DNA of 8,641 bases from an uncultured Clostridia bacterium (lineage in GTDB: Bacteria > Bacillota_A > Clostridia > Oscillospirales > Oscillospiraceae), in NCBI GenBank assembly GCA_947166955.1, contig CAMVGI010000041.1, positions 1 through 8,641 on the forward strand, written 5' to 3'. Positions 1-5,624 of this stretch are shown here, one piece after another (the first letter of the stretch is position 1; each line of letters begins with the position of its first letter). The position numbers and the translations under genes are program-made. The notes below the pieces were generated by a model. The model was not told where the DNA came from and searched no databases. It saw only the letters and a program-made list of their open reading frames with translations.

Positions 1-71
1 CATACGCTGACGCACAGCTCGCAGCCCTTGCACTTGTCGGCGTTGAACGAAAGCCGGAATCGTCTTTCCAT
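1..71 (-). CDS. 4Fe-4S ferredoxin, likely delta subunit of a 2-oxoacid:ferredoxin oxidoreductase (partial)
   Basis: Only the first 23 residues are in the window; the gene runs off the left edge. They read MERRFRLSFNADKCKGCELC and then VSV, with Cys14, Cys17 and Cys20 in the CxxCxxC spacing of a 4Fe-4S cluster. The start ATG at 69-71 follows a GGGAGG ribosome binding site 6 bases upstream. This opening is typical of the small KorD/VorD-type subunit that carries electrons between ferredoxin and the catalytic subunits, and the alpha, beta and gamma genes usually follow. It lies 143 bases downstream of the acyl-CoA synthetase on the same strand with no intrinsic terminator between, so cotranscription under the T-box is likely. 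Other two-cluster ferredoxins remain possible, because the second half is not visible. Confidence 0.8.
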   Translation of the reverse strand, partial: MERRFRLSFNADKCKGCELCVSV

Positions 72-121
72 AGGTTGCCTCCCGAAAGGTTTTTTGAATA
101 GGTTTTTAAATGGGTATTTCC

Positions 122-145
122 GCATCAAACGCCTGCGTTTGATGC
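122..145 (-). other. Intercistronic inverted repeat (hairpin)
   Basis: GCATCAAACGC and GCGTTTGATGC are perfect reverse complements separated by 2 bases. As RNA this is about a 10-bp stem with a CCTG/CAGG tetraloop. No T-tract follows on either strand, so it is not a standard intrinsic terminator. It sits 50 bases upstream of the ferredoxin start, within the presumed operon, and may mark an RNA-processing or stability element. Confidence 0.6.
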
Positions 146-201
146 ACAGCCATATTTCGCGGTTGCCGCGCCGGCGGCGAGCGAAATGGCGATTTGTTTT
201 G

Positions 202-232
202 ATTCGGAACAAATTTACAATTTGTTCCGAAT
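202..232 (-). other. Perfect hairpin spanning the stop codon of the acyl-CoA synthetase gene
   Basis: ATTCGGAACAAATT (202-215) and AATTTGTTCCGAAT (219-232) are perfect 14-base inverted arms around a 3-base loop. On the minus strand the first arm encodes the protein's last residues, IRNKL, and the TAA stop falls at the arm/loop junction. No T-run follows, so termination is unlikely. It may protect the upstream mRNA or influence translation of the downstream ferredoxin gene. Confidence 0.7.
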
Positions 233-2509
233 GATCTTGCCGGAAATCGTTTTCGGCAGCTCGTCGCGGAATTCGACGATGCGCGGGTACTTGTACGGCG
301 CGGTGCGGCGCTTGACATACTCCTGGATTTCCTTCTTGAGTTCTTCCGTGCCCTCGGTGCCGCGCGTGAGCGTGACGCACGCCTTGACGACCTGACCGCG
401 GATCTCATCCGGCGCGGCGCACACGCCGCACTCCAGCACATAGGGCAGCTCCATGATGACGCTTTCGATTTCGAACGGCCCGATGCGGTAGCCGGAGGAC
501 TTGATGACGTCGTCCGCGCGCCCGACGTACCAGAAATAGCCGTCCTCATCCTGCCACGCGAGGTCGCCGGTGTGGTACCAATCGTCGTGCCAATGCTCGG
601 CGGTCGCGTCCGGCGCGTCGTAATAGCCCTTGAACAGACCGCAGGGCGTTCCCGCGCCGGTATAGAGCACGATCTCGCCGGTGTCGCCGGTGTTGACCTT
701 CTCGCCGTCGTGGCCCATCAGCTCGACGGAGTACATCGGGTTGGGCTTTCCCATCGAGCCGGGCTTGGGCGTGGAGCCGACAAAGTTGCCGATGACGAGC
801 GTGGTCTCCGTCTGGCCGAAGCCCTCCATGACGGAAAGCCCCGTGGCTTTCCGGAACTGCTCGTAGACCTCGGGGTTCATCGCCTCGCCCGCGATGCTCG
901 CGTGTCGGACGCTCGAAAGGTCGTATTTGGAAAGGTCTTCCTTGATGAAGAAGCGGTACATCGTCGGCGGCGCGCAGAAGGTCGTGATCTGATACTTCGC
1001 GAACAGCGGCAGGATGTCGTCCGCGCTGAAGCGGTCGAAGTCGTACACGAAGGTCGCCGCGCCGTTCATCCACTGGCCGTACAGCTTGCCCCACAGCGCC
1101 TTGCCCCAGCCGGTGTCGGAGATGGTGAGGTGCAGCCCGTCGGGGTCGACGCAGTGCCAATAGCGCGCCGTGACATAGTGGCCGAGCGGATACTTGCAGC
1201 TGTGCTCGACCGCCTTGGGATAGCCGGACGTGCCGGAGGAGAAGAGCATGAGCATCGTATCGTCGCCGCAGATGCTCTCGTCCGTGCGCGCGAAGCGGCT
1301 GGAGTACATCTCATATTCGTCGTCGAAGCTGTGCCAGCCCTCGCGCGTTCCGCCGCTGACGACGCGCAGGCGAACGGTCGGGCAGCGCTCCATCGCCTTT
1401 TCCGCCTCGGCGGCGCTTGTGCCGTGGGCGGAGCAGACGATCGCGCTGACGCCCGCGGTCTGCATGCGGTATTCAAAGTCCTTTTCCACGAGCTGATCGG
1501 TCGCGGGGATGGCGACGGCGCCCAGCTTGTGCAGTCCCACGATCACGGGCCAGAACTCCCAGTTGCGGCGCATGACGAGCATCACGCGGTCGCCGCGTTT
1601 GATGCCGAGCGCGCGGAAATAGTTCGCGGCGCGTCCGCTCATCTTCTTCATCTGCTCGAAGGTGAAGCGGCGCTCGTTTTTCTCGCGGTCGAGATGGATC
1701 ATCGCGAGGCGGTCGGGTTCCTGCTCCGCGATCGCGTCTACCACGTCGAAAGCGAAGTTGAAGCGCTCGGTGTTCTTGAAGTCCACGGAGAGCGGATAGC
1801 CCGTCGCGTCCTCGGCGACGGAGACGAAGTCGCGCATGTAGACCGGCGCGGGCTTGAGCGGGGAGACGACGGCGGCGGATTCCTCTTTGCCGTGGCGGAC
1901 GATGTGGCCGTGCTCCCACTCGACCTCGTCGTCCGCGAGGATGACGGCGAGGAAGGTGCAGTCCGCGCCGCCCACGGCGAGGATGCCGTGCGGCGTGGAG
2001 GAGTTGTAGAAGATGCTGTCGCCGGGGCCGAGCGTCTCGGTGTGTTCGCCGATCTTGATCTTCATCTGCCCCTCAAGGATGAGGTCGAACTCCTGCCCCT
2101 CGTGCGTCACCTGCTGGATGGGGCGGTTCTGCTCCTCCTCGGAGTAGACGTAGCGGCACCAATACGGCTCCGCCTTGCGGTTTTTAAAGAGCGGCGCGAT
2201 GGCGCGGATCTCAATGCCCGGCTCCTGCGCGGTGACGGGGCCGGTGCCGCGGCGCGTGACGGCGTAGCTCGTCAGGCGCGGCGCGTCGCCCTCCATCAGC
2301 TCCATGATCTCCACGCCGAAGGTCAGCGCGCACTTGTGGATGAAGGTGAAGGGCAGGTCGGTCTCGCCCGCCTCGTAGACGAGGTACTCCTCCAGACTGA
2401 CGCCGGTGTACTCCGACATCTGCTCCTCGGTATAACCGCTGAGGATGCGCAGCTCGCGAATGCGCTCCGCGACCTCCTGCAGCGCGTTTGTGGTGGCCGT
2501 ACTTACCAT
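215..2509 (-). CDS. XRE-cupin-acyl-CoA synthetase fusion (AMP-forming, MACS-like)
   Basis: This 764-residue protein has three parts. An XRE-type helix-turn-helix lies at about 10-73 and a cupin barrel at about 115-195 (THEGQEF near 136-140, PHG at 173-175). An ANL adenylating enzyme covers about 250-764, with the P-loop FSSGTSGYPKAVEHS at 423-437, EGFGQTET at 562-569, WYHTGDL at 644-650, the GRADDVIKSSGYRIG hinge from 663, and the catalytic Lys758 in PKTISGKI. The enzyme part should convert a carboxylic acid, ATP and CoA to acyl-CoA, AMP and PPi, and is closest in style to medium-chain/branched/aryl acyl-CoA synthetases. The start ATG follows AGGAGGAG at good spacing. A T-box leader lies directly upstream and a ferredoxin-oxidoreductase subunit downstream, suggesting that the acyl-CoA feeds (or comes from) a 2-oxoacid oxidoreductase. 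The HTH-cupin half may sense a ligand or autoregulate. The exact acid cannot be read from sequence. Confidence 0.92.
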   Translation of the reverse strand: MVSTATTNALQEVAERIRELRILSGYTEEQMSEYTGVSLEEYLVYEAGETDLPFTFIHKCALTFGVEIMELMEGDAPRLTSYAVTRRGTGPVTAQEPGIEIRAIAPLFKNRKAEPYWCRYVYSEEEQNRPIQQVTHEGQEFDLILEGQMKIKIGEHTETLGPGDSIFYNSSTPHGILAVGGADCTFLAVILADDEVEWEHGHIVRHGKEESAAVVSPLKPAPVYMRDFVSVAEDATGYPLSVDFKNTERFNFAFDVVDAIAEQEPDRLAMIHLDREKNERRFTFEQMKKMSGRAANYFRALGIKRGDRVMLVMRRNWEFWPVIVGLHKLGAVAIPATDQLVEKDFEYRMQTAGVSAIVCSAHGTSAAEAEKAMERCPTVRLRVVSGGTREGWHSFDDEYEMYSSRFARTDESICGDDTMLMLFSSGTSGYPKAVEHSCKYPLGHYVTARYWHCVDPDGLHLTISDTGWGKALWGKLYGQWMNGAATFVYDFDRFSADDILPLFAKYQITTFCAPPTMYRFFIKEDLSKYDLSSVRHASIAGEAMNPEVYEQFRKATGLSVMEGFGQTETTLVIGNFVGSTPKPGSMGKPNPMYSVELMGHDGEKVNTGDTGEIVLYTGAGTPCGLFKGYYDAPDATAEHWHDDWYHTGDLAWQDEDGYFWYVGRADDVIKSSGYRIGPFEIESVIMELPYVLECGVCAAPDEIRGQVVKACVTLTRGTEGTEELKKEIQEYVKRRTAPYKYPRIVEFRDELPKTISGKIIRNKL

Positions 2510-2542
2510 GGGGATCTCCTCCTGTTCTTGATGGGAATAATG

Positions 2543-2577
2543 AAAAAGCTCGTCTCAAAGAAACCTTTGAGACGAGC
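2543..2577 (-). terminator. T-box-controlled intrinsic terminator
   Basis: A 13-bp perfect stem (GCTCGTCTCAAAG with its complement, 2548-2577) with a 4-base loop is followed on the minus strand by five Ts (2543-2547). It sits 34 bases before the synthetase start. Its 5' arm overlaps the antiterminator partner sequence, so it is the conditional off-switch of the T-box. Confidence 0.93.
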
Positions 2578-2814
2578 GTAAATTAACACCCGCGGTACCA
2601 CTCAAATTGCGCTTACGCGCCACTCATGGGGCTCCAACAAGCCCGCGGCCCTGACGCGGCCTTCACGTGGAGCCTTACCCGATCAAATCGCTCGGACTCC
2701 CGACTCGGAAGTGATGGGTCGTTGGAAAAGGCTTTGCTCCGGCTCTCAGCATCCGCCGGCTCTCTGTCGCCAAAACCGTTTCCGACCGTCTTCGTCACAG
2801 TCTTTGTAAGTTGT
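2543..2814 (-). promoter_or_regulatory. T-box riboswitch leader (tRNA-sensing), probable Ile specifier
   Basis: On the minus strand, the conserved T-box core GAGTGGTACCGCGGGTG lies around 2587-2603. Stem I is upstream, with the AGAGAGCCGG...GGATG...GAGAGCCGG distal-loop signature at about 2732-2765. A long stem I helix pairs GGAAACGG with CCTTTTCC, and GGTC pairs with GACC. The 3' side of the specifier loop reads CATCACTTCCGAG (2716-2704), and ATC at 2713-2715 followed by A is the best specifier (Ile). TTC (Phe) is an alternative, but it is followed by C rather than a purine. The bulge UGGU implies a tRNA with discriminator A, which fits Ile, Phe or Val and argues against His. TTTGAG at 2601-2606 can pair with CTCAAA in the terminator 5' arm (2566-2571), giving the antiterminator. 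Uncharged tRNA should therefore switch on the ligase/oxidoreductase operon. Confidence 0.93.
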
Positions 2815-2820
2815 GGTTTG

Positions 2821-2850
2821 ATTTTACACTCTAAAGCGCCGATTCGTCAA
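2821..2850 (-). promoter_or_regulatory. Sigma-A-type promoter of the T-box operon
   Basis: On the minus strand TTGACG (2845-2850) and TAAAAT (2821-2826) are separated by 18 bases. The predicted transcript start, near 2814, falls just before T-box stem I. The regions upstream lead into the divergent promoter of the P-loop NTPase gene. Confidence 0.75.
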
Positions 2851-2910
2851 TATGGCGTTTTCACCAAAATCATATGCCCTCCGCACCCCGCGCGTGTGGC
2901 AGACTGCCTG

Positions 2911-2940
2911 TTGACGCGCGCGGCGCGGCGCGGATACAAT
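2911..2940 (+). promoter_or_regulatory. Sigma-A-type promoter of the P-loop NTPase gene
   Basis: TTGACG (2911-2916) and TACAAT (2935-2940) are 18 bases apart, with a CG-only alternating spacer. The predicted start near 2947 leaves a leader of about 20 bases before the ATG. It is back-to-back with the T-box promoter, 60 bases away. Confidence 0.75.
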
Positions 2941-2966
2941 ACAGTAAAAAACGAGAGGGGAAGACC

Positions 2967-3674
2967 ATGGAGCCATTTTTGGAGCAGATGCTGCGCGGCC
3001 CGCGCATCATCGCCGTCGCGGGGCATTTCGGCAGCGGCAAGAGCGAGTTCTGCGTCTCGCTCGCATTCGCGCTGCGCGCGCGGACGCGCGAGCGTCTCGC
3101 CGTCGCCGATCTGGATGTCGAAAACCCGTTCTTCCGCTCCCGCGAGCGGCAGGACGCGCTGGAAAAAGCGGACGTCCGCGTCTATTCCGACCCCTTTGAC
3201 GGGCGCAACGGCTCGGAGCTGCAGGTCATCTCTGCCTCCGTGCGCGCGCCGCTGGAGGACGAGGGCTGCCGCGTCGTTCTCGACTGCGGGGGCGACGCCT
3301 CCGGCGCGATGATCCTCAACCAGTTCGGCAAGTATTTCCGCCCCGACGGCTACCGGCTGCTGTGCGTCGTGAACCCGTTCCGCCCGGGCAGCGACACCGA
3401 GGACAAGGCGCTCGAACACATCCGGAGCATCGAGCGCGCGACGGGGCTTCGGGTGACGGGGCTTGTCGCGAACGGGCACCTGCTGCGCGAAACGACGGCG
3501 GACGAGGTCGTGCGCGGCTGGGAGTTTACGCGCCGCGTCGCTGCGCGCGCGGACGTCCCCGCGCTGTGCGCCTGTTGCATGGAATCGCTCGCGCCGTCGC
3601 TCGAAGGGCGCGTTCCGGCGGTCTTTCCCATCGGGATGTATCTGCGCGAGAGCTATCTGGACAAGAAGGTGTGA
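2967..3674 (+). CDS. P-loop NTPase of unknown function (MinD/CobQ-like nucleotide-binding fold)
   Basis: This 235-residue soluble protein has a Walker A motif GHFGSGKS at 19-26, an Asp-rich strand ending VADLDVENPFFRSRE (46-60), a Walker B-like strand VVLDCGGD (103-110), and VANGH (167-171), which may help base recognition. The DLDxxNPFFR signature resembles small ParA/MinD/CobQ-type ATP-binding proteins, which often act as partners or chaperones of metalloenzymes, but no partner is shown here. ATG 2967 was chosen over the upstream in-frame ATG at 2874 because GAGAGGGG precedes it and the promoter lies between the two. It diverges from the T-box/oxidoreductase operon and converges, with a 1-base gap, on the ABC permease gene. 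A late cysteine cluster, CACC (201-204), could bind metal or be incidental. A link to the oxidoreductase is inference from position only. Confidence 0.8.
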   Translation: MEPFLEQMLRGPRIIAVAGHFGSGKSEFCVSLAFALRARTRERLAVADLDVENPFFRSRERQDALEKADVRVYSDPFDGRNGSELQVISASVRAPLEDEGCRVVLDCGGDASGAMILNQFGKYFRPDGYRLLCVVNPFRPGSDTEDKALEHIRSIERATGLRVTGLVANGHLLRETTADEVVRGWEFTRRVAARADVPALCACCMESLAPSLEGRVPAVFPIGMYLRESYLDKKV

Positions 3675-3675
3675 G

Positions 3676-4365
3676 TTATCGCCTGTGCGTCATCTTCTTT
3701 TCCGCCAGCGCGATCAGGCGGCTGCCGGTGAACGTCATGGCGAAATAGACCAGCGACGCGACCGCGAGACAGGCGAGCGTGCGGTAGGTCACGGCGATGA
3801 CGTCGTTGGTGCGGAACATCAGGTCGGCGATGCCGATGACGGAGACGATGGAGGATTCCTTGATGACCGTCACGAACTCGTTGCCGAGCGCCGGCAGGAT
3901 GTTGCGCACCGCCTGCGGCAGCACGACGCAGCGCATGGCACCGGCGTGGCTGAAGCCGAGGCTGCGCGCGGCCTCCATCTGCCCGCCGTCCACCGCCTGA
4001 ATGCCGGAGCGGATGATCTCCGCCACATACGCGCAGCTGTTGACGCTCATGGCGACGATGCCCGCCGTGAAGCGCGGAAAGTTCGGGATCCATGACACGT
4101 CGGGAAAGGTGATCCCGACCATGGGCAGCCCGTAGAAAATGAACATCAGCTGCACCATCAGCGGCGTGCCGCGGATGTATTCGATATAGACCGCGGCGAG
4201 CGCCTTGAGCGGCTTACGCCCGCTCATGCGCATCATCGCCATCAGCGTGCCGAACACCGTGCCGAGCAGCACGGCCGCCGCCGCGATGACCAGCGTGTTC
4301 CGGACGCCCTCGGCAAAAAACCGGTAACGGGTGAACACGAGTCCCATGTCCTCGAAAAACTGCAA
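3676..4365 (-). CDS. Polar amino-acid ABC transporter permease (HisM/GlnP family)
   Basis: This integral membrane permease of about 229 residues has several hydrophobic segments (NTLVIAAAAVLLGTVFGTLM near the start; the last ends in LVYFAMTF). It carries the ABC-permease EAA loop, EAARSLGFSHAGAMRCVVLPQA, which docks the ATPase. IEYIRGTPLMVQLMF is the family's hallmark before the central segment. The preferred start is TTG at 4363-4365, because GGGAGG lies 9 bases upstream. An in-frame TTG at 4395 would place that site inside the gene, and an ATG at 4347 is too far from it. It is 78 bases downstream of the binding-protein gene and should be cotranscribed with it. No ATPase gene follows: the next gene is convergent and is not an ABC ATPase. 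The substrate is probably a polar amino acid. Confidence 0.9.
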   Translation of the reverse strand: MQFFEDMGLVFTRYRFFAEGVRNTLVIAAAAVLLGTVFGTLMAMMRMSGRKPLKALAAVYIEYIRGTPLMVQLMFIFYGLPMVGITFPDVSWIPNFPRFTAGIVAMSVNSCAYVAEIIRSGIQAVDGGQMEAARSLGFSHAGAMRCVVLPQAVRNILPALGNEFVTVIKESSIVSVIGIADLMFRTNDVIAVTYRTLACLAVASLVYFAMTFTGSRLIALAEKKMTHRR

Positions 4366-4401
4366 AACGGAACGCCTCCCTTCCCGACGAGACAACGCAC
4401 G

Positions 4402-4434
4402 AAGCCGCGACGACGCATGGCGCCGCCGCGGCTT
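4402..4434 (-). other. Strong intercistronic hairpin between binding protein and permease genes
   Basis: On the minus strand two 15-base arms, starting AAGCCGCG and ending CGCGGCTT, pair with only two G-U pairs around a 3-base loop. It begins 10 bases after the binding-protein stop and has no T-run. Such elements commonly stabilise the binding-protein part of the transcript so that it exceeds the permease. Confidence 0.75.
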
Positions 4435-4443
4435 TGCGATCTC

Positions 4444-5373
4444 TTACAGCCCCATGGAGGACGCGAGCGCCACCGCGTCGTCGTAAGCCTTCTGATAGGA
4501 GCCGTCGGTCGTGACCTTGGCGATGACCTGATTGATCGCCCCGACCAGCGCCTCGTTGCCCTTGGCGACCACGACGGACTTGCCGAAGCTTGCCTCCTCC
4601 GCGCTGAAGGCGAAGTCCGAAACCTCCAGCGCGCCGCCGCTTGTGGCGATCAGCGCCTCGCCGACGGCGGAGTCGACGACGAAACCGGCGATATTGCCGT
4701 TTTGCGTTTCCAACGCCAGTGCGGGATACTTTTCCAGCTCGAACAGCGTGCTCTGCGGCAGCGCGGAGGCAATCAGCTTGGATTGGATCGAGCCCTTCTG
4801 CGCGCCGACCTGCTTGCCGGCGAGCGCCTCCTTCGTGCCGTAGACGCCGGCGTTGCCGCTCTTGACGATCAGAAGCTGCTGGCTGGTCTCGTACAGGTCG
4901 GAGAAGTCGATGACCTCCGCGCGTTCGGGCGTGTTGGTGAAGGCGGCGATGCCGAGATCGACCTGACCGGACTGCACCGCAGCGATGATGCCGTCGAACG
5001 CCATGTCCACGATCTCAAGCTTGACGCCGAGCGCGTTGGCGATCTGCTGGGCAAGGAACATGTCGCAGCCAGTGAATTCGGCGTTCATGTCCTTGAACTC
5101 ATAGGGCGGATACTGCGCCTCGGTGCCGACGACCAGCTTGCCGCTCGCCTTGATCTTGTCGAGCACGGGGGAGGATGCGGCGGGCGCGTCGCTCTGCGTC
5201 GAGGACGCCGACGCGGCGGGGGCGGGCGCGGCGTCCGGAACGGCGGGCGCGGCGCTTTGCGCCTTCTGCACGCTTGTCTGCGCCTCCTGCTTGGATGCGC
5301 ACGCACAGAGAACGGAGAGCAACATCAGCACGCTCATGGCAAGTCCGAGTATCTTCTTTCCATTACCTTTCAT
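4444..5373 (-). CDS. Amino-acid ABC transporter substrate-binding lipoprotein
   Basis: This 309-residue exported lipoprotein has a basic N-terminus (MKGNGKK), a hydrophobic stretch to about 22, and a lipobox LCAC that places the lipidated Cys at 25. An Ala/Pro/Ser-rich linker (about 30-68) follows, then a family 3 extracellular solute-binding domain (about 70-309). VVGTEAQYPPYEF opens the fold, and TNTPERAEVIDFSDLY contains Arg151, the usual anchor of the amino-acid carboxylate. VVDSAVG near 232-238 is the second-lobe contact region. It should capture a polar amino acid (basic, Gln or cystine types are all plausible) for the permease just downstream. The ATG follows AAGGAAGG at good spacing. 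An ARG-box-like site over its promoter tentatively favours arginine or a related basic amino acid. Confidence 0.92.
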   Translation of the reverse strand: MKGNGKKILGLAMSVLMLLSVLCACASKQEAQTSVQKAQSAAPAVPDAAPAPAASASSTQSDAPAASSPVLDKIKASGKLVVGTEAQYPPYEFKDMNAEFTGCDMFLAQQIANALGVKLEIVDMAFDGIIAAVQSGQVDLGIAAFTNTPERAEVIDFSDLYETSQQLLIVKSGNAGVYGTKEALAGKQVGAQKGSIQSKLIASALPQSTLFELEKYPALALETQNGNIAGFVVDSAVGEALIATSGGALEVSDFAFSAEEASFGKSVVVAKGNEALVGAINQVIAKVTTDGSYQKAYDDAVALASSMGL

Positions 5374-5421
5374 GTTCTACCTTCCTTTCTTGAACCGGGG
5401 ATGGGTGAGGTTTCATCCATG

Positions 5422-5435
5422 TGCATAATTATACA
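5422..5435. promoter_or_regulatory. Candidate ArgR-type operator
   Basis: TGCATAATTATACA is a near-perfect 14-bp palindrome with one mismatched pair. It agrees at 12 of 14 positions with the ARG-box core TGAATAATTATTCA. It covers the -10 element of the binding-protein promoter, a repressor-like position. AT-rich promoter sequence can resemble this by chance, and no regulator gene is visible here. Confidence 0.4.
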
Positions 5436-5455
5436 CACAATATCCGAATTGTAAA
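5428..5455 (-). promoter_or_regulatory. Promoter of the amino-acid ABC transporter operon
   Basis: On the minus strand TTTACA (5450-5455) and a consensus TATAAT (5428-5433) are separated by 16 bases. The predicted start is near 5421, giving a leader of about 48 bases before the binding-protein ATG. The region is AT-rich against a very GC-rich background. Confidence 0.75.
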
Positions 5456-5512
5456 TATTTATGCAAAACAAAACTCGTTTCCAACCGCGCGTCCCCTTTG
5501 TGCAACTATGCC

Positions 5513-5550
5513 AAAAGGCGCTGCCGCAAATGATGCGGCAGCGCCTTTTT
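5513..5550 (-). terminator. Intrinsic terminator downstream of the aminotransferase gene (bidirectional form)
   Basis: GGCGCTGCCGCA (5517-5528) pairs perfectly with TGCGGCAGCGCC (5534-5545) around a 5-base loop. Four As before it and five Ts after it give a T-tract on both strands. It lies about 75 bases after the aminotransferase stop and before the ABC operon promoter, so it insulates the two minus-strand units. Confidence 0.9.
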
Positions 5551-5624
5551 CGATATTCAGTATGGAAGAAAGGGACGCTTTATGCGCGAGAAAACGCATA
5601 TTCATCCGCGACGCGGACGCGCGC

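Noticed and set aside
122..232. Terminators between the acyl-CoA synthetase and ferredoxin genes
   Set aside because: Both hairpins are perfect but neither is followed by a T-tract on the transcribed strand, so intrinsic termination is not supported.
572..2581. Long plus-strand open frame of 669 codons opposite the acyl-CoA synthetase
   Set aside because: It is the antisense shadow of a gene with all ANL motifs. Its translation is low-complexity and rich in Arg, Ala, Val and Asp, with no recognisable domain, and no ribosome binding site marks its start.
2874..2966. Longer N-terminus for the P-loop NTPase starting at ATG 2874
   Set aside because: It would translate through the promoter at 2911-2940, has no ribosome binding site, and adds residues unlike the family.
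4417..5454. Plus-strand open frame of 345 codons opposite the substrate-binding protein
   Set aside because: Antisense shadow of a lipoprotein gene with a clear signal peptide, ribosome binding site and promoter.
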